NCBI GenBank assembly: GCA_030706685.1
Contig: JAUZOA010000029.1
Span: 1-56,004 of the forward strand
Source of the DNA: Bacteroidota bacterium
Lineage (GTDB): Bacteria > Bacteroidota > Bacteroidia > Chitinophagales > Chitinophagaceae
Direction of reading: 5' to 3'
DNA: 56,004 nt
This document shows, piece by piece, positions 1 to 8,693 of this stretch. Within the stretch, counting starts at the first letter, position 1. Each line of letters starts with the position of its first letter. A program made the translations under genes and the position numbers. A model generated the notes under the pieces. The model was given only the letters and a program-made list of their open reading frames with translations. It had not been told where the DNA came from and searched no databases.

Positions 1-313
1 AGAGGCTTTTACGCTGTAACTAATTGACCGGGTGCTGCTATGCCGACGCGGGAGGCATGACCACTACCTGCCGGGAGATGAAGGAAATTGATGTAGCGGC
101 AGGGAAACGATGACTCGAAAGAAGCGCTTTTATAAAAAAAATATATATTCTGCGAAGCACCCTGTACCAGTACGGTTTACTATTTACAGAAAGATATCAA
201 AGGTCAAAATCGTACGATTGGTTGAAACTTATCTGAGAGAGCCCGTAGGATTAAGTACTGCCTATTACAGCTTGACCGATTTGACTTCTATGACTTATAT
301 AACCTCCCGGAAC
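1..313. other. Left edge, no supported gene
   Basis: This stretch lies downstream of folC on the minus strand. A 69-codon plus-strand frame (110-319) is rich in Lys, Arg and Tyr, resembles no family I know, and runs into the 3' end of folC, so I do not call it. The first 27 bases could be the last codons of a plus-strand gene ending in TGA, but that cannot be decided from the window. No RNA gene or terminator was seen. Confidence 0.5.
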
Positions 314-1627
314 TCATAAGCCATCCACTTCTCCCACGAGGTAAACACTGCCGCAAACAATAATGAGATCATCCTTCCCGGCTTTTGCCTTCGCTTCTTT
401 TAATGCTGTGTTTACATCCGGGTATTTCTTTCCTTCCAGGCCATGCTTTCCTGCTTTTTGTAATAAGCTTTCGGCATCCAATGCACGGGGAATGGCTGCT
501 TGTGTAAAATAATAGTAAGCTGTTTTGGGCAACAATGCCAGTATATTGTCTACTTCTTTGTCCCTGACAAAACCCGCTACAATGTGCAATTCATGATGAT
601 CGGTCAATTCGATCTGCTCCGTCAATTGTTTTATCCCGTCTTCATTGTGCGCGACATCCACTACAATGACCGGAGAGAGATGAATAATCTCCCATCTCCC
701 GTGCAGACCCGTCAATCTTTTTACATGGCGAAGCGCTTTATGAATGATTTCATCTGTGATTTTCCAGCCTTTCTTTCTTAACTGCTGGCAGGATGCTAAT
801 ACTGTCAGCAGGTTTTTTCGCTGGTAGATGCCCGGCAGGTCAAGTTGATATATTTTGTGATCGGCAGAATGGTCCTCTGCTACTTCTACTATTAACTCAT
901 GGTTCTCCCATCTCCAGTCGGCAGCCTGTCTTGTTTTTGAGGCAATCATAAGAGCTGCGTTTTTCTCTCTTGCTTTTTTTTCAAATACCGGTTGTGTGAC
1001 CGGGAGAATTTCCCCGACAACAACAGGGACCCCTTCTTTGATAATTCCCGCTTTTTCTCCCGCGATCTTTTCCAGACTATCGCCTAATATATTCATGTGA
1101 TCCATGCCGATATTAGTGATAACGGATAATTCGGGTGTGATGATATTGGTACTGTCCAAACGACCACCCAACCCCGTTTCAATAATGGCGATATCGACAT
1201 TCTTTTTCTTAAAATAATCAAAAGCCATAGCTACGGTTATCTCGAAAAAACTGGGCTCAATTTCTGCGATCAGTGGTTTTATTTTTTCAGTAAAATCAAC
1301 GACAAACTCCTCGTTGATCATTACCCCGTCGACTCTTATCCTTTCCCGGAAATCTTTTAAGTGAGGAGAAGTATATAATCCTGTTTTATAGCCGGCCGTT
1401 TGAAATATAGCTGCCAGCATATGGCTCACCGACCCCTTGCCATTAGTGCCCGCAATATGAACGGATTTGAATTGAGTATGGGGGTTTCCCAGGAAATCAC
1501 AAAGCCGGATCGTATTATCAAGGTCTTCTTTGTAGGCAGCAGCGCCGATACGGCTGAACAAGGGAAGACGTGTAAAAAGATAGTTGACTGTCTGCTGGTA
1601 ATTCATGATATATGAGCTCAGTGACAA
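314..1627 (-). CDS. folC: Bifunctional folylpolyglutamate synthase / dihydrofolate synthase
   Basis: This enzyme of the Mur-ligase fold adds L-glutamate to dihydropteroate (and further glutamates to folates) with ATP, in the cytoplasm. The protein shows the nucleotide-binding loop GTNGKGS at about residues 60-66, the TSPH motif near 85 and GLGGRLDSTN near 155, and then a C-terminal Mur-ligase domain. Its 437 residues match the family's usual 400-450. Two starts are possible: the first ATG at 1627, or the internal ATG at 1606 (MNYQQTV), which fits homologues slightly better because their N-terminus begins near the YLFTRLP segment. It lies downstream of the GldL-like peptide and TonB on the same strand, so the three may be co-transcribed, although a hairpin separates TonB from the other two. 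Confidence 0.96.
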   Translation of the reverse strand: MSLSSYIMNYQQTVNYLFTRLPLFSRIGAAAYKEDLDNTIRLCDFLGNPHTQFKSVHIAGTNGKGSVSHMLAAIFQTAGYKTGLYTSPHLKDFRERIRVDGVMINEEFVVDFTEKIKPLIAEIEPSFFEITVAMAFDYFKKKNVDIAIIETGLGGRLDSTNIITPELSVITNIGMDHMNILGDSLEKIAGEKAGIIKEGVPVVVGEILPVTQPVFEKKAREKNAALMIASKTRQAADWRWENHELIVEVAEDHSADHKIYQLDLPGIYQRKNLLTVLASCQQLRKKGWKITDEIIHKALRHVKRLTGLHGRWEIIHLSPVIVVDVAHNEDGIKQLTEQIELTDHHELHIVAGFVRDKEVDNILALLPKTAYYYFTQAAIPRALDAESLLQKAGKHGLEGKKYPDVNTALKEAKAKAGKDDLIIVCGSVYLVGEVDGL

Positions 1628-1667
1628 GGATTTAATTTTTACGATTGTTTTTTTAATAGCAGGAGCT

Positions 1668-1832
1668 TTATAATAGCAAATAAAATAGCGCTATACAGAT
1701 AAATGTACCTATTGTCAATGTTTCGTCTGCAAAAGGCCAATGACGGACTTTAAGAAGTGCTCCGTACATACGGATAGCCAGTCCGGCTAAGAAAAATATC
1801 AGCGGCCATTTGAACAAATATAGCCGGGCCAT
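1668..1832 (-). CDS. 54-residue membrane peptide resembling the GldL N-terminus
   Basis: This short gene was read directly from the minus strand: ATG at 1830-1832 and TAA at 1668-1670, giving 54 residues. The peptide forms two hydrophobic segments joined by the turn GALLKVRHWPFADETLTIG (about residues 24-42). That resembles the GA(L)FKIxHWPGAxxxLxIG signature at the N-terminus of the gliding motor protein GldL, whose two membrane helices form part of the type IX secretion motor. It lacks the long cytoplasmic part of GldL, so it is not the motor subunit. Stand-alone small proteins of this kind may be inner-membrane proteins of unknown role. It sits 40 bp upstream of folC. The assignment to a GldL-like fold is by motif only. 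Confidence 0.7.
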   Translation of the reverse strand: MARLYLFKWPLIFFLAGLAIRMYGALLKVRHWPFADETLTIGTFICIALFYLLL

Positions 1833-1865
1833 AGTTTTTTTTCAAAAATAGATGAATTCAGCAAA

Positions 1866-1898
1866 CAAAAATGCCATCCGTTTTGGCAGATGGCATTT
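1866..1898 (-). terminator. Intrinsic terminator after tonB
   Basis: On the minus strand AAATGCCATC (1889-1898) pairs with GATGGCATTT (1869-1878) across a 10-nt loop and is followed by a T-rich tail, 24 bp past the TonB stop codon. Confidence 0.7.
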
Positions 1899-1922
1899 GA
1901 TAACCCAAATTGTTTTCCAGGG

Positions 1923-2810
1923 TTAGCCACCCATTAAAAAATTAAACTCATAAACAACAACAGATTCTTCATTGGATTTATTAAAACGATTTCTTCTCAG
2001 CCACTCTCTTATAATATCGACGGCTTCTCCACTGGTATAAGTAGAGCCACGATCTGTTCGGATAAATGTGCCCAGCCCGTCAGGGCTTACTTTTATCTCG
2101 GCAAATACTTTTCCTTTCAGGTTTTCACCCGCATCCATATTCTTCGGGTTAATTACTATACGGTTCCCGCTTACTCGTCTGGGGCCATTTCCGGTTCCGC
2201 TGCCCGGGCCATTTCCCCCACCATTGCCACCGCCGGTATTACCACCGCTGCCCGGACCTCTTCCTACGCCATAACCGGGGCCGCTACCGCCGCTTTTATC
2301 ATAATTATCGGCAACCCCTCCGCCTTTCCCATTACCGCTTAAAGTTTTCCCTAATACAGCTTTTGGCTTTGCAGGTGCGGGAATATCCACTACGGGCTTG
2401 GGGGGAGCTTTTACTACATCACTGGTCTTATTTACCTTTTCGACCGGTTTAGGATTATCCGGTTTTATAACCGTGGCGGTGTTTTTACTGTTATTATCCG
2501 TTTCTATATCTCTTGAATCTTCATCAAGGCCCGGTTGGGGAGGGGTATGTGCAGTACCCGCGGGTCCACTGGCCTGTACAGGATTTCCGCCGCCGCCGCC
2601 ACCGCCAAGTACTTTAGCGGGCACTTCATCTTCTATATTAAGATTAACTTCTATGCCTGCATCAGCAATGGGGGGCTCAATAACCGGGATGGACCATTTG
2701 AGTAAAAACATGAGCAAAACCATCAAACCAGCAAATCCTGCAGTAATCATAGCGGCTTGTGAATTTTTCCGGGCTTCAAAGGATGCAGTCATTGCGTAAG
2801 TGTTATTCAT
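1923..2810 (-). CDS. Glycine-rich energy transducer TonB family protein
   Basis: This protein has a short cytoplasmic N-terminus, one membrane helix (about residues 20-40 from the chosen start), a long periplasmic linker rich in Pro, Lys and Gly, and a C-terminal TonB-like domain that includes VFAEIKVSPDGLGTF and ends in a beta strand. Such proteins link proton-driven ExbB-ExbD motors to outer-membrane receptors or other envelope machines. The linker holds an unbroken run of seven glycines and a long Gly/Asn/Ser-Pro stretch, which make it flexible. I start at the ATG at 2810 (MNNTYAMTAS), because the 26 residues upstream (ATG at 2888) do not look like a signal or membrane segment. The ATG at 2792 (MTASFEA) is also possible. 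No ExbB/ExbD genes adjoin it here, and an SDR gene lies upstream. Confidence 0.85.
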   Translation of the reverse strand: MNNTYAMTASFEARKNSQAAMITAGFAGLMVLLMFLLKWSIPVIEPPIADAGIEVNLNIEDEVPAKVLGGGGGGGNPVQASGPAGTAHTPPQPGLDEDSRDIETDNNSKNTATVIKPDNPKPVEKVNKTSDVVKAPPKPVVDIPAPAKPKAVLGKTLSGNGKGGGVADNYDKSGGSGPGYGVGRGPGSGGNTGGGNGGGNGPGSGTGNGPRRVSGNRIVINPKNMDAGENLKGKVFAEIKVSPDGLGTFIRTDRGSTYTSGEAVDIIREWLRRNRFNKSNEESVVVYEFNFLMGG

Positions 2811-2943
2811 ACAAATGTACAGTTTGGGGATTTTTTGCCGAAGGCTTTGTTTTTCACACGTGTTACTAACGATGCAAACCCTGTGCAACTTGTATAATGG
2901 CTGATTTAGGAAATGTTAATGTTTTGCACAAACCGTTGTTTTA

Positions 2944-3666
2944 CTATCCAAATTTTTTGAGCACCTGGTAGGGAATCCACCTGAGTAATTTAGCAATAAT
3001 CCACCAGCGCTTACTGATATAGGCTTTTCGTTTCTTTTTGTCAATCGCCCGGGTAATCAGTCGCGCCGCCTTATCAACAGGTACTACCCAGAACAGATTA
3101 TCACTTTTTGCCATTTTTGATCCTACAAAGCCCGGCTCAATGCAGGTGACAATTATATCTTTCTTCAGCTTTGCAGCTTTAATGGCCAACCCTTCAAAAT
3201 AAATGCTCTGGAAAGCTTTTGAAGCGCTGTAAGCAGGGGCCTGGCTATTGCCCCGGTTAGCTGCGATGGAGGAAATAGTGACTAATTGGCCAAAGCCTTG
3301 TTTCACAAAAAAATTGAAGGCCCAGTTGGCTATTTCAGCAAAGCCATTCACATTCGTATCAATTGTAGTTTTGTCAATCTCCCGGCTTAATTCCTTTGAG
3401 GGCTCACCTGTACCGGCACTGATCACTAAAATATCCAGGCCGTCCAGCTTGCTGACCAGCATTTCAAGATGAGCAATACTGCCCGGTTGAGTTATATCAA
3501 ACCGGGCAAATTCGACTTGCTGAGGAAATTGTTGCTTAATTTCTTCTAATAGCTCCAATCGCCTTCCTGTTATACCGACTTTATAATCTCTCCGGATATA
3601 CAGTTCAGCCATTTTTCTCCCGATCCCGGAAGTAGCGCCTACAATGATGATTTTTGATGCTGTCAT
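2944..3666 (-). CDS. SDR family NAD(P)-dependent oxidoreductase
   Basis: This is a classical short-chain dehydrogenase of 240 residues with a Rossmann fold. The cofactor loop GATSGIG is at residues 10-16. The SAG motif lies near 83, the catalytic Ser in ISSIAAN is near 133, and Tyr146 and Lys150 are in YSASK. A GRR segment near residue 35, after the second strand, suggests preference for NADP(H). The hydrophobic and basic C-terminal tail (WIIAKLLRWIPYQVLKK) suggests membrane association, as seen in DltE-like and lipid-modifying SDRs. The substrate cannot be told from sequence. It begins 133 bp upstream of tonB on the same strand. Confidence 0.93.
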   Translation of the reverse strand: MTASKIIIVGATSGIGRKMAELYIRRDYKVGITGRRLELLEEIKQQFPQQVEFARFDITQPGSIAHLEMLVSKLDGLDILVISAGTGEPSKELSREIDKTTIDTNVNGFAEIANWAFNFFVKQGFGQLVTISSIAANRGNSQAPAYSASKAFQSIYFEGLAIKAAKLKKDIIVTCIEPGFVGSKMAKSDNLFWVVPVDKAARLITRAIDKKKRKAYISKRWWIIAKLLRWIPYQVLKKFG

Positions 3667-3844
3667 TTATGATCAAAAAGTTAAATAATCGGCAACAGAT
3701 TTTATTATTCCTGTCATTTAGTATCCATAACCAATCAAACAACTTCTTCAAACTAACGCCAGGAATAAGGCAACAAGATAACGGATCCTCCCGACCTGTG
3801 TGAATTACCTGGCTATCCTATTAGAATCACCGGTTTTTCCTGTA

Positions 3845-3874
3845 TTGCAGTAGGAAATTTTAATTCTATATTTG
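3845..3874 (+). promoter_or_regulatory. Candidate Bacteroidota promoter for the DUF2846 gene
   Basis: TATATTTG at 3867-3874 matches the TAnnTTTG -7 element of Bacteroidota sigma factor RpoD. TTG at 3845-3847 sits 19 bp upstream, where the -33 element is expected. The ATG of the DUF2846 gene follows 23 bp later, with no clear Shine-Dalgarno site. Confidence 0.5.
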
Positions 3875-3897
3875 AACCGAATCAAAAGACTTATCAA

Positions 3898-4344
3898 ATG
3901 AGAAAGATACTTTTTTTTACTGCTCTGTTTATCGCTGGTATTTTCTTTTCAAAAGCCGCCATTTCCGCCCCTAAAAAACCTACCGGCGACAGCACGTTTA
4001 TCTATGTGTATCGTGTCGGGCAATTCAATGGAGCAGCGGCCAACTGGGCCATTTTCCTTGATGGAGAAAAAAAATGCAAACTGAGCAATAATAAATATAT
4101 GCGGCTTCCCGTAACTCCCGGCAAACACAAGATCAGCGCCCATATAGGGGGAGCCAGCCTTTTTAAAAAGGAAACGGAAATTGACATTGATGCTACAACG
4201 GGAGGCAATTATTATGTCGCCTGCAATATTAAGCAAAGTATTACCCGGGCAAGACTGGAAATGCTCGAGGTTACCAAAAGCACTGCTGCCAAGCAAATGG
4301 AAAAAATGTCACTGGACAATTGCCAGGAGAATATTGATCAATAA
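3898..4344 (+). CDS. Exported DUF2846 domain protein
   Basis: This is a 148-residue protein with a typical N-terminal signal peptide (basic MRKI, hydrophobic core to about residue 20, then Ala-rich). The mature part matches the DUF2846 pattern: FIYVYRVGQFNGA, then IFLDGEKKCKLSNNKYMRLPVTPGKH, then a beta-rich GGNYYVACNI segment. The family is predicted to be a small beta-sandwich protein of the periplasm or outer membrane surface, and its function is not known. It stands alone on the plus strand between two minus-strand genes, with a recognisable promoter and its own terminator. Confidence 0.8.
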   Translation: MRKILFFTALFIAGIFFSKAAISAPKKPTGDSTFIYVYRVGQFNGAAANWAIFLDGEKKCKLSNNKYMRLPVTPGKHKISAHIGGASLFKKETEIDIDATTGGNYYVACNIKQSITRARLEMLEVTKSTAAKQMEKMSLDNCQENIDQ

Positions 4345-4363
4345 CTGCAAAAGATATTTCCTG

Positions 4364-4401
4364 ATCCCATATTGGTTTTTTGCCTTTATGGGATTTTTTT
4401 T
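4364..4401 (+). terminator. Intrinsic terminator of the DUF2846 gene
   Basis: ATCCCATA (4364-4371) pairs with TATGGGAT (4387-4394) across a 15-nt loop and is followed directly by a run of T to 4401, 20 bp past the stop codon. Confidence 0.8.
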
Positions 4402-4488
4402 ATCAGACAGTTCGTGGCACTACAATAATGGGCATAATATCGCCAGCTATGTTTGAGACGACGATTTGGTGATTTGTCAAATATAATC

Positions 4489-5394
4489 TTACCGGGATGT
4501 TCGGAGATTCGCCAGCACGATCCCTGAAAAAACAATGATCATACTTACAACATGTACCCAGGTAAATTGCTCATCCAGGAAAATCACGGCTCCGAGACTG
4601 CTGAAGATGGGAATCAGGTTACCAAATAAAACAGTCCTGGCTGCTCCAAGCTTGCTGATGGCGATATTCCATATCCAGAAACAGATCACCGAAGCGCCAA
4701 GACCGAGATACAGGATGGCAAAAAACAGGTCTTTGTTCCATACCACGGCCGGGGAGCTATTCTTTTCCCATAAATAAAACGGAAGTAGCAGGATAGTGCC
4801 CAACATGAAGATGATAAATAAGAAGTTGACCGGGGATATAGTGGCCGGTTTTTTTTTAACGAGGGTATTATACACGGCAAAACAAAAGGCGGCAGCGAGT
4901 ACCCAGAGATCTCCGGTGGAAAAGCTAAGAGTAAGAAGGTACCTGAAATTCCCTCTTGATAAAAGAAATAATACTCCCGTTATACAAAGGATCAATCCCG
5001 CGAGCTTCATCCATCCTATTTGTTCTTTCAGGAATATGCGGGCCATGATTGTTGCCATAATAGGAGATGAAGTAGTACCGATCAATGCAAGGTAGATAGC
5101 GGAGGTATAATGAGCCCCGATATACACCAATGTATTGAATAAAGAAACGCCAAAGAGCGCTGCCCAGAACAGGTAGTGCCACGATCTTTTTACCACCGCC
5201 CATTCTGCTTTGAATTGCCTGATGGCAAAAGGAAAAATGACAAGAGAAGCAAGAAGCCAGCGATAAAAAGCAAGACCGATTGGCGGAATCTGGTGATAAA
5301 CACCTCTCGCAATAACAAAATTACCTGACCAGATAAAAGCGGCAAGAATCGCTAAACTTATACCGGTATAAATATTTTTTTGAGAGGATTGCAT
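4489..5394 (-). CDS. DMT-superfamily EamA transporter
   Basis: This 301-residue, very hydrophobic protein has about ten membrane helices arranged as two EamA repeats. The first starts at AAFIWSGNFVIARGVYHQIPP, and the second at LWVLAAAFCFAVYNTLVKK. Each repeat carries the small-residue helix ends typical of drug/metabolite exporters (for example LIGTTSSPIMATIMARIFLKEQIGWMK). Family members export amino acids, nucleosides or drugs across the inner membrane, and the substrate is not predictable here. The gene stands between the DUF2846 gene (convergent) and the radical SAM gene (same strand, 153 bp upstream). Confidence 0.93.
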   Translation of the reverse strand: MQSSQKNIYTGISLAILAAFIWSGNFVIARGVYHQIPPIGLAFYRWLLASLVIFPFAIRQFKAEWAVVKRSWHYLFWAALFGVSLFNTLVYIGAHYTSAIYLALIGTTSSPIMATIMARIFLKEQIGWMKLAGLILCITGVLFLLSRGNFRYLLTLSFSTGDLWVLAAAFCFAVYNTLVKKKPATISPVNFLFIIFMLGTILLLPFYLWEKNSSPAVVWNKDLFFAILYLGLGASVICFWIWNIAISKLGAARTVLFGNLIPIFSSLGAVIFLDEQFTWVHVVSMIIVFSGIVLANLRTSR

Positions 5395-5547
5395 GGAAAT
5401 GGATGGCGAAGATAGTAGTTACAAAAGACTTAGCTGGATCTTTGGGTTGACGAGAAGGAAGATAGCCGGGATGGAAAGACAGGGCTAAGCCCACTAGCTT
5501 CACGTTGATGAACCGCATACTAAGGAATGGGACTATGAGCTCGAAGC

Positions 5548-6846
5548 TCAATGTGCAAAATCCATCTCAAATTTTCCTTTGATCCTTTCCATCGGCGGAT
5601 TGAAATAGCCATATTTCAATTCTGGAAATTCTTCACGGATCAATTCCTGCAATTGTTTGATGCCCATGCATTCACCGGTATCTGTTACACCGATTTTACC
5701 AAGATACCAGTCAGGATCGATATTGAAATTTCTCCATTGAATCATTTTTAATCCTGTTCCTTTGATCAGCTCCCGCAAGGCCTCATATTCGGCAATGCTA
5801 TCTGTCATTCCCGGGAAGACAAAATAATTGATCGAAGTCCATCCGCCAAACGAATTCGCGATCTTCAGGCTTTCAATGATATCATCAAAATCATAATTGT
5901 TCGGGCGATAGTAAGGCATATAGATTTCTCTTCGCGCGGAATTAGTGCTTACCCGTATCGAATCCAGCCCTGCCTCGCATAATGCTTTTACAGCATCGGG
6001 CTTTGAGGCATTGGTATTAATATTGATGCTTCCTTTTAAAGTATGTTTTCTTATCCCGATGATGGCATCACGGATCGTTTCCCACATCAGCAGAGGTTCT
6101 CCTTCACACCCCTGTCCAAAACTGATAATAGGATAGGGGGCCGATTCCAGGTGTGGTACCGTATATTCTATTATCTCTTCCGCGGTGGGCTTGAATGTCA
6201 GCCGGTCCTGGGTAGACACAATCGGTTCCTCATCCGGCTGCAATGAGATACAACCAACACAATTCGCGTTGCAGGCAGGTGATGCCGGTACAGGACATTC
6301 CCATCTGCCCAGGAAATAATTCCTCGCAGCCGGGCAATGGTAAGTCAGCGCGCAATTATTCGCTAAATGAGTTACTAAACGATTATGCGGATAAGCTTTC
6401 AGTAATCGGGCTACCCCCAGTTCAACTTTCTTTTGGTCATACCCGGCACAATCCTGTCTGATATCCGGTTCTATTCTTGTTGCAGGTACATAAAATTTAC
6501 CATTATACCAGCCGGCGGCTGTATAGCAAAACAGGGGCAGGGTAGGGGCGCCCGGTTGCGTTTCATAGGCAGCCAGGTAAAAGCCGGTATGTGCCGGGGG
6601 AATAAAAGCGGCTACAGCCCATCCCTTTTCACATAACCGCATTTCGCCGGTCTTTACATCAATGCCGATGCCCTTTCGCCCGGGTAATTCATAGAGAGAG
6701 CCGCCATCCGGTAATTCTATCCAATCCGTCGATGGCACAGGCATAGCATCCCAGCCGCTTCTGCCGGTTACATAAAGGGAAGTATCTTCAAAAATATTTC
6801 CCTTACCATCGGAATAAAGGATATAGGGTGATTGATAAAAGGACAT
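5548..6846 (-). CDS. Radical SAM protein with about 190-residue N-terminal part
   Basis: This is a cytoplasmic iron-sulfur enzyme predicted to cleave S-adenosylmethionine. The CxxxCxxC cluster motif is at Cys192, Cys196 and Cys199 (CNANCVGC). It is followed by a TIM-barrel core including SFGQGCEGEPLL, a glycine-rich segment typical of SAM binding, and NINTNASKPDAVKALCEAGLDSIRVS. Unlike short activating enzymes, about 190 residues precede the cluster. This part holds three further cysteines close to it (165, 171, 184). Such a layout could support an auxiliary cluster or a metal site, but that is inference. No neighbouring gene suggests a substrate. The start at 6846 is the only one that keeps the N-terminal domain whole. 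Confidence 0.88.
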   Translation of the reverse strand: MSFYQSPYILYSDGKGNIFEDTSLYVTGRSGWDAMPVPSTDWIELPDGGSLYELPGRKGIGIDVKTGEMRLCEKGWAVAAFIPPAHTGFYLAAYETQPGAPTLPLFCYTAAGWYNGKFYVPATRIEPDIRQDCAGYDQKKVELGVARLLKAYPHNRLVTHLANNCALTYHCPAARNYFLGRWECPVPASPACNANCVGCISLQPDEEPIVSTQDRLTFKPTAEEIIEYTVPHLESAPYPIISFGQGCEGEPLLMWETIRDAIIGIRKHTLKGSININTNASKPDAVKALCEAGLDSIRVSTNSARREIYMPYYRPNNYDFDDIIESLKIANSFGGWTSINYFVFPGMTDSIAEYEALRELIKGTGLKMIQWRNFNIDPDWYLGKIGVTDTGECMGIKQLQELIREEFPELKYGYFNPPMERIKGKFEMDFAH

Positions 6847-6965
6847 ATACTTAGATTAGTCATACAGGTCAAAACAGTCATATTCCGTATAGCAGCTTCT
6901 GTTTTTGAAAGAGTCCGCTATTTGATTTATATGACCGGCGTGACCTTAACTTGCAAATTTCGTGA

Positions 6966-7508
6966 TTATTTTTTTAAGGCTTGGATTTGCGTTTGACAAA
7001 ATTCATTGAAATCAATTTCGCTTGAAGGAGACATGACCTCGTTCTGTAATATCTTGTTGTTCTTAAGATCAATCGTAAGCCACCCGTCTTTCAGTATCGC
7101 ATTACTCACTTCCTTCCATTCGATGGTTCGTTTAGGGAAAGAAGGATAAACAATCCTGTCATCATAAACCAATATGATCAATTTTCGCCGGCTGATATCC
7201 TCGAACAGGAAAAGAACAAAGAGAGTAACAGCGGCCCAGTAATACTGCAGGACAATCCAGGCTATGACAGCTACCGAAAAAGAAAGGTTCAAACTGTCGC
7301 TTTCAACTGCCTCCCGGTCGCTTATAAGCCGGAAAAGAAAAATAATAAACAGCAGGGTGGCGGCATAAAAAGGGATGGCCATTATCCCATCGTACTTTCG
7401 AATGCCGACGTATAACAATGCCATAAAGTTCAGGCCAATGATCAGCCAGGCAATAACAGTATATGTCTTCAGCTTTTCGTTCTTCAGGATGAACACAAAT
7501 TTTGCCAT
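6966..7508 (-). CDS. Unknown membrane protein with PH-like C-terminal half
   Basis: I do not recognise this family. The protein has about 180 residues, four hydrophobic segments in the first 110 residues (two pairs, each LxxWLIIGLNFMALLY or IAWIVLQYYWAAVTLFVLFLF in character), and then a soluble tail. The tail reads LIILVYDDRIVYPSFPKRTIEWKEVSNAILKDGWLTIDLKNNKIL, which resembles the PH-like beta sheet following membrane pairs in small Bacteroidota proteins. That resemblance is inference. I take the ATG at 7508 (MAKFVF); an ATG two codons upstream (7514) is also possible. It lies between the agmatinase-family gene and the radical SAM gene on the same strand, with no clear shared role. Confidence 0.7.
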   Translation of the reverse strand: MAKFVFILKNEKLKTYTVIAWLIIGLNFMALLYVGIRKYDGIMAIPFYAATLLFIIFLFRLISDREAVESDSLNLSFSVAVIAWIVLQYYWAAVTLFVLFLFEDISRRKLIILVYDDRIVYPSFPKRTIEWKEVSNAILKDGWLTIDLKNNKILQNEVMSPSSEIDFNEFCQTQIQALKK

Positions 7509-7637
7509 ACACACCTTTTTTTATTTCGCAGGATGGTTTTGGATGTTTCCGTGTCCATTGCACCTGACCGGTAGTCATCATGCCAATCTAACAGAAAAGA
7601 GTTGTTACGAATCCTGTTATTCGTGGCCCTGTAATTT

Positions 7638-8693
7638 TCAGGAGGGCTGCAGCGTATTACTGGCCACTAATAAATTGCATAACTTAAAGAGGACCCGGGC
7701 CCCCACATTCGAATTCCAGTCGGAATCGCTGATACCGACTTCGCAAAGATCAAAACCGATGATCTTTCTTCCGCTTTCCAGTATTTTGCGGAACAGGTAA
7801 AAAACCTCTTCTGCTTCAAAGCCTCCCGGCACAGGTGTCCCCGTATGCGGGCATAGCTTCCGGTCGAGGCCATCAATATCAAAACTGATATATACTTTCC
7901 CGGGAAGATGACTGACAATCTCATCCGTTATATGCTTCCATGTATCGCCTTCATACTGGCGGTTTCTGATCGTTTTATCAAAATAGGCGACTATTCTTCC
8001 TTCACTGCCGGAGATATAATCATATTCGCTCTGGCTGAAATCCCTTGGCCCTACCTGTACTAATTTCTTTAATTCCGGAATTTCATGCAGGGCATTATGC
8101 ATGATGCTGGCATGTGAATAATTAAACCCCTCGTATGCATGACGAAGGTCGCAATGGGCATCTATTTGCAAAATCCCAAAGTCACCATACTTCTCGCCAA
8201 CGGCCCTGAAATAACCCATGGGTATACTATGATCGCCGCCGAGTAATCCTACCAGTTTATTTTTCGCCATCAGCGCTTTTGTCTGATCATATACCCATGT
8301 GTTCAGGTAAGTGCTGCCTTCATTTACATCTTTCAATGTCTTGGACATAAACTGGTTGGCCGCTACATCTTCACCCTTCGAGATGTAATCTATATACAGT
8401 TCGGCTTCCTTGCGCAGGTAATCGCTTTTCATCAGGATCTTGCGGTCCGGCTGCCGCATATAGTATCCCTGTTTCCAACCTTCCGGTATATCAGGATCAA
8501 AGGGGTCTACATGCATGCTTGATTTCAAAATTGCTTCCGGCGCACGGGCCGTACCGGAACCATAACTCACCGTCACTTCCCAGGGTACAGGTACAATGAT
8601 CACCTGTGCATCTTCTTCTTTAGTGGGAAACCCGAAAATGTTGAAGTTGGGGTTACTGACGCTATCCGGATCATAATTAGAAAGGTCAAACAT
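7638..8693 (-). CDS. Agmatinase-family ureohydrolase
   Basis: This is a manganese ureohydrolase of the arginase/agmatinase/formimidoylglutamase superfamily. The metal ligands appear in order: GGDHS, DAHCD and SFDIDGLD, followed by the conserved GTPVPGGF loop and a glutamate in GFDLCEVG. The chosen start at 8693 (MFDLSNYDPD) gives 351 residues, about 50 longer than bacterial agmatinases. The extra length is an insert of about 60 residues between the N-terminal PWE motif region and the first metal motif. Since agmatine deiminase and N-carbamoylputrescine amidase follow upstream, agmatine is the likely substrate, giving putrescine and urea. Other guanidino compounds cannot be excluded. The 11 residues before MFDL (ATG at 8726) look like untranslated leader. 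Confidence 0.85.
   Translation of the reverse strand: MFDLSNYDPDSVSNPNFNIFGFPTKEEDAQVIIVPVPWEVTVSYGSGTARAPEAILKSSMHVDPFDPDIPEGWKQGYYMRQPDRKILMKSDYLRKEAELYIDYISKGEDVAANQFMSKTLKDVNEGSTYLNTWVYDQTKALMAKNKLVGLLGGDHSIPMGYFRAVGEKYGDFGILQIDAHCDLRHAYEGFNYSHASIMHNALHEIPELKKLVQVGPRDFSQSEYDYISGSEGRIVAYFDKTIRNRQYEGDTWKHITDEIVSHLPGKVYISFDIDGLDRKLCPHTGTPVPGGFEAEEVFYLFRKILESGRKIIGFDLCEVGISDSDWNSNVGARVLFKLCNLLVASNTLQPS

Noticed and set aside
110-319. 69-codon plus-strand frame at the left edge
   Set aside because: Basic, Tyr-rich composition with no family likeness, and it overlaps the 3' end of folC on the other strand.
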